From contig NZ_JAJUWU010000003.1 of assembly GCF_021390325.1 (NCBI RefSeq), positions 62,001 to 126,000 on the forward strand: a stretch of 64,000 nucleotides of DNA, read 5' to 3'. Shown piece after piece: positions 25,556-32,576 of the stretch. A program made the translations under genes and the position numbers. This stretch comes from Jiella avicenniae (GTDB taxonomy: Bacteria; Pseudomonadota; Alphaproteobacteria; Rhizobiales; Rhizobiaceae). The notes below the pieces were generated by a model. That model was not told where the DNA came from, made no database searches, and saw only the letters and a program-made list of their open reading frames with translations. Positions within the stretch are counted from its first letter, which is position 1, and the number at the start of each line of letters is the position of its first letter.

Positions 25556-27061
25556 TCAGCTCCGGTCCTCGATCTTGTATTCGCGCATCTTCCGATAGAG
25601 CGTCGAGCGGCCGATGCCGAGACGGCGGGCGATCTCGCTCATCCGACCGTCATACTGCGCCACCGCCAGACGGATGAGATCCGCCTCGACGTCGACCAGC
25701 CGGCGCACCTGGCCATCGCCGTCCCGCAGCGGGAACTCGGGCGAAAACGGCAGTTCCCGGCGAGGCTCCGGCTCGAAATCCTCCCGGCTCGCCACCGCCT
25801 CGAACGACGTGGCGCGTTGCAGGGCCGCTCTGTGAATGGTCCGGCCACCCTGGATGCCGTTGGCTCTCACCGGCCCCGAACCGCTCCCGGACCCCGCCGC
25901 CATCAGCGTCTCGATCTGGCGGAAGTCGGCCAAGCCGAGGGTGTCGCGCTCGGACAGGACCACCGCCCGGTGCAGGCTGTTCTCCAGCTGCCGGATGTTG
26001 CCCGGCCAGTCGTAGGCTTCGAGAAGCGCCAGCGCCTCGGCATCGATCGCCATGGCGCCGGCGCGCTTTTCGAGGGTCGCCAACCGGGCGAGGAACCGCT
26101 CGACGAGCCCCTTGATCTCCAGGCGGCGCTCGCGCAGCGGCGGCATCAAGAGCTCGACGGCGTTCAGCCTGTAATAGAGATCTTCCCGGAACCGACCGGC
26201 CTCGACGGCTTCCGCCAAGCTGCGGTTCGTCGCCGAGATGACCCGGACGTCGACCCGCGCCGCGGTCTTGGCGCCGACCGGATCGATCTCGCCCTCCTGC
26301 AGCACCCGCAACAGCTTGACCTGCGCCAGCGGCGCCAACTCGCCGATTTCGTCGAGGAACAGCGTCCCCCCGTCCGCTTCGGCGAACTTGCCGCGATGTT
26401 CGGCGGTCGCGTCGGTGAAGGCGCCCTTGGCATGGCCGAACAGGATGCTCTCGACGAGATCGGCCGGCAGGGCGCCGCAATTGACCGCGACGAATGGCTT
26501 CGACGCCCGGTCGCTCGCGGCCCGGATGGCGCGGGCGAGCCACTCCTTGCCGACGCCGGTCTCGCCTTCGAGGAGGATCGGGATCGTCGACCGCGCGGCC
26601 TTGGCGGCCATTGAAAGCACCGGCCGCATCACCTCGGACGCGCCCTCGGTGGCAAGGGTCGAGGCGCCCCGCTTCGGCCGCGCCGCCGCGTGCATCTTGA
26701 CGGCGTTGGCGAGTGTCTCGCGAAACCGCTCCGGCGAAACCGGCTTGACGACGAAATCGAACGCGCCGGCGCGCATCGCCTCGACCACCGTATCGATCGA
26801 GCCCTTGGCCGTCTGGACGACGATCGGCACGTCGATGCGGTTGCGGCGCATCTCGGCCATCACCTCCATGCCGCTCTTGTCGGGCATCATCAGGTCGAGC
26901 ACGACGGCGGCGATCTGGCCGCCATTGCGCCCGCCGAGCGCATCGAGCGCCGCGCGTCCGCCGTCGCAATGCAGCGGCCTCAGCCCCATGCGGGCGACAT
27001 GCGCGTCGAGCAGACGACGCTGTATGGGATCGTCGTCGACGATCAGGACGATCTCGGTCAT
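25556..27061 (-). CDS. Sigma-54-dependent response regulator with GAFTDA loop
   Basis: A 501-residue NtrC-family regulator. The receiver (1-120) has acceptor D56 in VLDLMMP and K106. The AAA+ domain (about 142-370) has Walker A GETGVGKE, Walker B GGTLFLDEI and the arginine-finger region REDLYYRLN. A C-terminal Fis-type helix-turn-helix (about 465-495) reads MSEIARRLGIGRSTLYRKM. The sigma-54 contact loop reads GAFTDA (213-218) instead of GAFTGA. A ~95-residue Gly/Ser-containing linker separates AAA+ and DNA-binding parts. The start ATG 27061 follows GGAGGC. No partner kinase is adjacent. Confidence 0.9.
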   Translation of the reverse strand: MTEIVLIVDDDPIQRRLLDAHVARMGLRPLHCDGGRAALDALGGRNGGQIAAVVLDLMMPDKSGMEVMAEMRRNRIDVPIVVQTAKGSIDTVVEAMRAGAFDFVVKPVSPERFRETLANAVKMHAAARPKRGASTLATEGASEVMRPVLSMAAKAARSTIPILLEGETGVGKEWLARAIRAASDRASKPFVAVNCGALPADLVESILFGHAKGAFTDATAEHRGKFAEADGGTLFLDEIGELAPLAQVKLLRVLQEGEIDPVGAKTAARVDVRVISATNRSLAEAVEAGRFREDLYYRLNAVELLMPPLRERRLEIKGLVERFLARLATLEKRAGAMAIDAEALALLEAYDWPGNIRQLENSLHRAVVLSERDTLGLADFRQIETLMAAGSGSGSGPVRANGIQGGRTIHRAALQRATSFEAVASREDFEPEPRRELPFSPEFPLRDGDGQVRRLVDVEADLIRLAVAQYDGRMSEIARRLGIGRSTLYRKMREYKIEDRS

Positions 27062-27287
27062 TGACGCCTCCGGTCTCGTCTTGGTGCGAGAATGACCCAC
27101 TTTGGCACGGGCGTCTGAAATCCGACTGAATAGGAAGGGACAATTATTTATCTGAAACTTCAGTCGAATTTGAACCATCGGGCGACGATCACGATATGCC
27201 GGCGGACGGCACGGGCAGGCTTGGCCAAAAGCTGCCGAACGGGTAATCCAGACGTCAGTCGGTCGTAACGAACCCAAAGAGCATTTC

Positions 27288-29114
27288 ATGACGAAGACGA
27301 TCATTCCCACCCGCTCCGCGGTCGAGGCGGCGGCAGCCGAAGGCGGCGCCCTGCCGGAGTGGAACCTCACCGATCTCTATCCGGCGATGGACAGCCCCGA
27401 GCTTTCCGCCGATCTCGAAACGGCGCGAAAGAAGGCCGCCAGCTTCCAGGAGCGCTGGCGCGGCAAGCTGGCCGCGGCTGCGGCGGCACCCGACGGCGGT
27501 CTCGCCGAGGCGATCGGGGACTATGAGGAACTCGAGGAGCTGCTCGGACGGATCATCTCCTATGCCGGCCTGATCTATTCCGGCGACACGTCCGATCCGG
27601 CCCGCGCGAAGTTCTACGGCGACACCCAGTCGAACGTCACCGACATCTTCTCCAAGCTGCTGTTCTTCGCGCTGGAGCTCAACCGCATCGAGGACGGCGT
27701 CATGGACGCCGCGATGGACCGCGATCCGGCGCTCGCCCACTACCGGCCGTGGATCGTCGATCTCAGGAAGGACAAGCCGTATCAGCTCGAAGACCGCGTC
27801 GAGGAGCTGTTCCACGACAAGGCGGTGACCGGCGCCGGCGCCTGGAACCGGCTGTTCGACGAGACGCTGACCTCGCTGCGCTTCACCGTCGACGGCGAGG
27901 ACATGGCCATCGAGGCGGCGCTCAACATGCTGCAGGACCCCGAGCCGGAAAAGCGCCGCAAGGCCGCCAACGCGCTCGCCAACGTCTTTTCGGAGAACCT
28001 GCGCGTCTTCACGCTGATCACCAACACCCTCGCCAAGGACAAGGAGATCTCCGACCGCTGGCGCGGCTTCACCGACGTCGCCGACAGTCGCCATCTCGCC
28101 AACCGGGTCGAGCGCGAAGTCGTCGACGCCCTGACCGAAGCGGTCTCCGAGGCCTATCCGCGCATTTCCCACCGCTATTACGCGATGAAGGCGAAGTGGC
28201 TCGGCGTCGACCAGCTCGAATACTGGGACCGCAACGCGCCGCTGCCGGACGCAAGGCGCCGCGACATCCCCTGGGACGAAGCCCGCTCGACGGTGCTGTC
28301 GGCCTATTCGGGCTTTTCGCCGGAGATGGCCGACATCGCCGAGCGCTTCTTCGACAATTCCTGGATCGACGCCGCGGTCCGCCCGGGCAAGGCGCCGGGT
28401 GCCTTCGCCCATCCGACGGTGCCGAGCGTCCACCCCTACGTGCTGCTCAACTACATGGGCAAGCCGCGGGACGTGATGACGCTCGCCCACGAGCTCGGCC
28501 ACGGCGTCCACCAGGTGCTCGCCGGCCGCCAGGGCGCCTTGATGGCGCCGACGCCGCTGACGCTGGCCGAGACCGCCTCGGTCTTCGGCGAGATGCTGAC
28601 CTTCCGCTCGCTGCTCGATCAGGCGAAGACCGACGCCGAGAGGAAGACGCTGCTCGCCTCGAAGGTCGAGGACATGATCAACACGGTGGTCCGCCAGATC
28701 GCCTTCTACCAGTTCGAGCGCAAGCTCCACACCGAGCGGCGAAAGGGCGAACTCACCTCCGAGCGGATCGGCGAGATCTGGCTCGAGGTCCAGGGCAGGA
28801 GCCTCGGGCCGGCGATCCGCCTCGGCGACGGCTACGACACCTACTGGACCTACGTCCCGCACTTCATCCACTCGCCGTTCTACGTCTACGCCTATGCCTT
28901 CGGCGACTGCCTGGTGAATTCGCTCTATGCGGTCTACGGCAATTCGAAGACGGGCTTTCAGGAGAAGTATTTCGCGATGCTGAAGGCCGGCGGCACCAAG
29001 CATCATTCGGAGCTGCTCGCCCCCTTCGGCCTCGACGCGTCCGATCCGGCCTTCTGGTCGAAGGGTCTCGGCATGATCTCCGGCTTCATCGACGAGTTGG
29101 AAGCGATGGGCTGA
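27288..29114 (+). CDS. M3 family oligoendopeptidase (PepF type)
   Basis: A 608-residue zinc metallopeptidase. The zinc site is AHELGHGVHQ (HExxH) with the third ligand in LAETASVFGE about 25 residues later. PepF-type N-terminal helices (AWNRLFDETLTSLRF, AANALANVFSENL) and the C-terminal YVPHFIHSPFYVYAYAFG are present. It trims short peptides in the cytoplasm. It lies directly before a peptide-type ABC transporter, which suggests a peptide uptake and breakdown unit, though a strong terminator separates them. Confidence 0.93.
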   Translation: MTKTIIPTRSAVEAAAAEGGALPEWNLTDLYPAMDSPELSADLETARKKAASFQERWRGKLAAAAAAPDGGLAEAIGDYEELEELLGRIISYAGLIYSGDTSDPARAKFYGDTQSNVTDIFSKLLFFALELNRIEDGVMDAAMDRDPALAHYRPWIVDLRKDKPYQLEDRVEELFHDKAVTGAGAWNRLFDETLTSLRFTVDGEDMAIEAALNMLQDPEPEKRRKAANALANVFSENLRVFTLITNTLAKDKEISDRWRGFTDVADSRHLANRVEREVVDALTEAVSEAYPRISHRYYAMKAKWLGVDQLEYWDRNAPLPDARRRDIPWDEARSTVLSAYSGFSPEMADIAERFFDNSWIDAAVRPGKAPGAFAHPTVPSVHPYVLLNYMGKPRDVMTLAHELGHGVHQVLAGRQGALMAPTPLTLAETASVFGEMLTFRSLLDQAKTDAERKTLLASKVEDMINTVVRQIAFYQFERKLHTERRKGELTSERIGEIWLEVQGRSLGPAIRLGDGYDTYWTYVPHFIHSPFYVYAYAFGDCLVNSLYAVYGNSKTGFQEKYFAMLKAGGTKHHSELLAPFGLDASDPAFWSKGLGMISGFIDELEAMG

Positions 29115-29148
29115 CGCCCGGCGCGAAACCACGGCATCGAAGTTCTTC

Positions 29149-29180
29149 GCGAGGCCGCCCGGTTCCACGGGCGGCCTCGC
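29149..29180 (+). terminator. Rho-independent-type hairpin after oligoendopeptidase gene
   Basis: Perfect 13-bp stem GCGAGGCCGCCCG / CGGGCGGCCTCGC around GTTCCA, 34 bp after the stop. The following T-run is short (ATCGTTT). Confidence 0.7.
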
Positions 29181-29275
29181 ATCGTTTCAGCCGGGCCCTG
29201 CCCTCAAATCGAGACATTTCCTTGCCATCCGTCGCCATCCCCTAGTTTCGAACACACGCCACGGAAGGAGCCCCG

Positions 29276-30832
29276 ATGCGAAAACTCGTTGCCGCCGCGT
29301 TCGCCCTCTGCGCCATGGTCCTGACGCCTCCCGCCCTCGCGCAGACGCCGCCGAACGTGCTCATCGTGGGCCAGATCGCCGAGCCCAAGTCGCTCGATCC
29401 GCAGGCCGTGACCGCGACCAACGACTTCCGCATCCTGATGAACGTCTATGACGGGCTGGTCCGCTTCAAGAAGGGCACGCTCGAGGTCGAGCCGGCGCTG
29501 GCGAAGAGCTGGGACATCTCCGAGGACGGCAAGACCTACACCTTCCATCTGCGCGACGACGTGACCTTCCAGGACGGCACGCCCTTCAATGCCGAGGCGG
29601 TGAAGTTCACCTTCGACCGGATGCTGAAGGACGACCACCCGTTCCACGACACCGGGCCGTTCCCCCTCGCCTTCTTCTTCTCGCAGGTCGACGAGGTGAC
29701 CGCCAAGGACGAGCACACCGTGGTGTTCAAGCTGAAAGAGCCTTTCGCGCCGTTCCTGTCCAATCTCGCCTATCCGACAGGGCTGATCGTCTCGCCGGCG
29801 GCGGTGAAGGAATACGGCCAGGATTTCGGCCGCCATCCGGTCGGCACCGGGGCGTTCAAGTTCGAGGGCTGGGACCCGAATTCCAAGGTCGTCGTCTCCC
29901 GCAACGAGGATTACTGGGACGGCGCCCCGCAGCTCGAAGCCGTGGTGTTCCGCCCCATCGCCGATGCCAACACCCGCGTTGCCGAAATGCTGTCGGGCGG
30001 CATCGACCTGATGGTCGAGGTGCCGCCGGACGGGCTGGCGCAATTCCGGCAGGACGAGAACTACACCGTCTACGAGGAAGCCGGGCCGCATCTGTGGTTC
30101 CTGATCCTCAACACCAGGGAAGGTCCCTTCTCCGACAAGCGCGTGCGCCAGGCGGTGAACTACGCGATCGACAAGAAGGCGCTCACCGAAGACGTCCTGC
30201 AGGGCACCGCCACGATTGCGGAAGGGCCGATCCCCGGCGCCTTCGAATGGGCCAATGACGGCTCGGTCGAGCCCTATCCCCACGATCCTGAAAAGGCGAA
30301 AGAGCTGATCCGTGCCGCCGGCGCCGAAGGCAAGACGCTGACCTTCTATGTTCCGGAAGGCGGCTCCGGCATGCTCGATCCGGTGGCGATGGCGACCGCC
30401 ATCCAGGCGGATCTGAAGAAGGTCGGTCTCGACGCCCGCATCCAGACCTACGAGTGGAACACCTATCTCGCCAACGTCAATCCGGGCCTTCAAGGCAAGG
30501 CCGACATGGCCGAGATGGCCTGGATGACCAACGATCCGGACACGCTGCCCTTCCTGGCGCTGAGGACCGACGCGATGCCGGACGAGGGCGGCTTCAACTC
30601 CGGCTACTATTCCAACCCGGAGGTCGACGCGCTGCTCGACGAAGCCCGCAAGACCACCGACCAGGAAAAGCGCGGCGAACTCTACGAAAAGGTCCAGAAG
30701 ATCGTCCACGACGACGCGCCCTGGGCCTTCGTCGCCAACTGGAAGCAGAACGCCGTGTCGACGGCGGCTGTGCAGGGCTTCGAGTTGGAGCCGTCGTTCC
30801 TGCTGGTGCTGAAGGACGTGACGAAGGGGTGA
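29276..30832 (+). CDS. ABC transporter substrate-binding protein, family 5 (peptide/nickel type)
   Basis: A 518-residue periplasmic binding protein. The signal peptide MRKLVAAAFALCAMVLTPPALA is followed by the family-5 opening (EPKSLDPQAVTATNDF), the SBP_bac_5 signature region (LAKSWDISEDGKTYTFHLRDDVTFQDGTPFNAEAVKF) and FSDKRVRQAVNYAIDKKAL. It delivers oligopeptides or a similar ligand to the permease downstream. Unusually, 799 bp containing three repeat elements separate it from dppB, so its expression may be set apart from the membrane genes. Confidence 0.92.
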   Translation: MRKLVAAAFALCAMVLTPPALAQTPPNVLIVGQIAEPKSLDPQAVTATNDFRILMNVYDGLVRFKKGTLEVEPALAKSWDISEDGKTYTFHLRDDVTFQDGTPFNAEAVKFTFDRMLKDDHPFHDTGPFPLAFFFSQVDEVTAKDEHTVVFKLKEPFAPFLSNLAYPTGLIVSPAAVKEYGQDFGRHPVGTGAFKFEGWDPNSKVVVSRNEDYWDGAPQLEAVVFRPIADANTRVAEMLSGGIDLMVEVPPDGLAQFRQDENYTVYEEAGPHLWFLILNTREGPFSDKRVRQAVNYAIDKKALTEDVLQGTATIAEGPIPGAFEWANDGSVEPYPHDPEKAKELIRAAGAEGKTLTFYVPEGGSGMLDPVAMATAIQADLKKVGLDARIQTYEWNTYLANVNPGLQGKADMAEMAWMTNDPDTLPFLALRTDAMPDEGGFNSGYYSNPEVDALLDEARKTTDQEKRGELYEKVQKIVHDDAPWAFVANWKQNAVSTAAVQGFELEPSFLLVLKDVTKG

Positions 30833-30968
30833 GCGGGGACATGCTCGCTCGACCAACTTTCAGGCGCCGGCGCAGCACCCCCCTCTGGGCTGCCGAGTGG
30901 AGCGGGGTCGAGGTCGACAAGACGGCGCGTAAAGTCACTGGCCCGACCGGCCGATATAACGCAAAGGC

Positions 30969-31099
30969 CGTCATCCTCGGGCTTGTCCCGAGGATCTCCT
31001 GCCACATCCACGCTAAAACCGTCGGCGAATGGCGAAATACCGCCAGCGCTTTTGTCGCTGCAACGTCGGTAGATCCTCGGCACAAGACCGAGGATGACG
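30969..31099. repeat. 130-bp inverted-repeat element (family B), copy 1
   Basis: It begins CGTCATCCTCGGGCTTGTCC and ends with the inverted form ending GAGGATGACG. Each end is itself a hairpin (CCTCGGG-CTTGT-CCCGAGG). The right arm here has two substitutions (CCTCGGcacaagaCCGAGG). A ~75-bp core is shared in outline with copies 2 and 3. Confidence 0.85.
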
Positions 31100-31188
31100 C
31101 CGCAGCTCAGGGCAACGCCAAGGCCGGGCGCGACGCGGCGGGAACGCTCGCAGCGCTTCGGTCGCATGCACGCAAAGAGAAACGCGCC

Positions 31189-31318
31189 CTCATCCTCGGG
31201 CTTGTCCCGAGGATCTCCGGCCGCCTCTGCGACGGAAGCGGTCACGGTAAGCACTCATCCGCCGACGCTTATGGTGCCGCACCGTCGGTAGATCCTCGGG
31301 ACAAGCCCGAGGATGACG
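31189..31318. repeat. 130-bp inverted-repeat element (family B), copy 2
   Basis: Same architecture as the copy at 30969. The left end starts at CATCCTCGGGCTTGTCCCG and the right end is CGGGACAAGCCCGAGGATG, both perfect. The core contains CGTCGGTAGATCC before the right arm, as in copy 1. Length 130 bp. Confidence 0.85.
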
Positions 31319-31457
31319 CCGGGGGTGGGGCTGCAGATGCGACCGGGAGCACCCCTGCGCGATGCAGCGCGGCGGTAAACCAGTCGAAGTCATATCGGTC
31401 CTCCCACGACCATTGCATCGCTCCCTACGATCAGGCGACCTCGCCCCCCAAACGCGC

Positions 31458-31588
31458 CGTCATCCTCGGGCTTGTCCCGAGGATCTACCGCCGTGGACGA
31501 AACAGAGGCGTTGCCGGCATTCGGCCATTCGCCAACGCTTCTGTAGCGGCACCCTCCGCAGATCCTCGGGACAAGCCCGAGGATGACG
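31458..31588. repeat. 130-bp inverted-repeat element (family B), copy 3
   Basis: Both arms are perfect and the core (with GGCATTCGGCCATTCGCC) is diverged from the other two. It ends 43 bp before the dppB-type start codon, so a transcript from upstream would carry this hairpin in the leader of the permease gene. Confidence 0.85.
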
Positions 31589-31631
31589 CCGCGGTCGGGC
31601 CGGCGTGCCATCTCCATCGGCGGCCCCACCC

Positions 31632-32576
31632 ATGACCGCCACCATCGCCAAACGCCTCCTCGCCGCCATCCCAGTCCTGTTCGGCCTCTCGATCATCGTC
31701 TTCCTGATGATCGCGCTCATTCCCGGCGACCCGGCGACCGCGATCCTCGGCTCCTATGCGACGCCGGAGAACGTCGCGCGGCTCAACGCCTCGCTCGGCT
31801 TGGACAAGAGCCTGCCGCAGCAATATCTCGCCTGGATCTCCGGCGTCCTCAGCGGCGATTTCGGCCGTTCCTACGCGCTCAACCGGCCGGTGATCGACAT
31901 CGTGCTGGAGCGGTTCTCGGCGACGCTGCTCCTCGCCGGCGCCTCGCTGCTGCTCGCCACCGTCTTCGGCCTTCTCGCCGGCATCGTCTCGGCGGTGCGC
32001 CAGTTCGGCTTCGCCGACAAGGCGATCACGCTGGCCGTCCTCGTCGGCATCTCGGTGCCGTCCTTCTGGCTGGGGCTCCTGCTGATCCTGTTCTTCGCGG
32101 TGAAGATCAAGCTCTTTCCGGCGAGCGGCATGGTGGCGATCTACGGCGGCGGCGGGCCGCTCGACATTCTCCACCACCTCGTCCTGCCAGCGATCACGCT
32201 GGCGCTCGTCGCCACCGGCGTCATCGCCCGCCTCACCCGCACGGCGATGCTCGAAGTGCTGCGCCAGGATTACATCCGCACCGCGCGCGCCAAGGGTCTC
32301 ACCGAGCGCCGGGTGATCTTCCGCCATGCCTTCATGGCGGCGCTGGTCTCGGTGATCCCGGTGATCGGGATCCAGGCCGGCTTCGTCCTCGGCGGCGCGG
32401 TCTATGTCGAGACCGTATTCCAGTGGCCGGGCATCGGGGCGATGCTGGTCAACGCCATCTCCCAGCGCGACATCCTGCTCGTCCAGGGCGGCGTCCTCGT
32501 CGTCGCGGCCTCCTACGTCCTCTTCAACCTCCTCGCCGACGTCTGCCAGACCCTGCTCGATCCGAGGCTGAAATGA
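31632..32576 (+). CDS. ABC transporter permease, DppB/OppB type
   Basis: A 314-residue inner-membrane protein with six transmembrane segments. The N-terminal FGLSIIVFLMIALIPGDPA is diagnostic of DppB/OppB permeases. The EAA loop region is QDYIRTARAKGLTERRVIFRHA, and the end VCQTLLDPRLK is typical. It forms the channel with the second permease. The start is ATG 31632; its stop overlaps the next gene's ATG (ATGA). Confidence 0.93.
   Translation: MTATIAKRLLAAIPVLFGLSIIVFLMIALIPGDPATAILGSYATPENVARLNASLGLDKSLPQQYLAWISGVLSGDFGRSYALNRPVIDIVLERFSATLLLAGASLLLATVFGLLAGIVSAVRQFGFADKAITLAVLVGISVPSFWLGLLLILFFAVKIKLFPASGMVAIYGGGGPLDILHHLVLPAITLALVATGVIARLTRTAMLEVLRQDYIRTARAKGLTERRVIFRHAFMAALVSVIPVIGIQAGFVLGGAVYVETVFQWPGIGAMLVNAISQRDILLVQGGVLVVAASYVLFNLLADVCQTLLDPRLK

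Larger units (their letters stand above)
30833..31631. other. 799-bp gap inside ABC operon, filled with repeats
   Basis: No protein gene is supported. It holds three ~130-bp inverted-repeat elements (listed separately) and, near 30874-30894, a truncated copy of the family-A palindrome (CACCCCCCTCTGGGCTGCC). Apparent reading frames here are translations of the repeats. Confidence 0.75.

Noticed and set aside
25650-27143. Second long frame overlapping the sigma-54 regulator on the same strand
   Set aside because: It is low-complexity Arg-rich sequence in a shifted frame. The AAA+ regulator frame carries all the motifs.
30969-31588. Regularly spaced repeats considered as a CRISPR array
   Set aside because: Units are ~130 bp inverted repeats with unequal spacing (89 and 139 bp) and no short direct repeats, spacers or cas genes.
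31583-32572. N-terminal ~330 codons continuous with the fused permease-ATPase frame, suggesting an even longer protein
   Set aside because: This part is an out-of-frame reading of the dppB-type gene. The true start is ATG 32573, overlapping the dppB stop.
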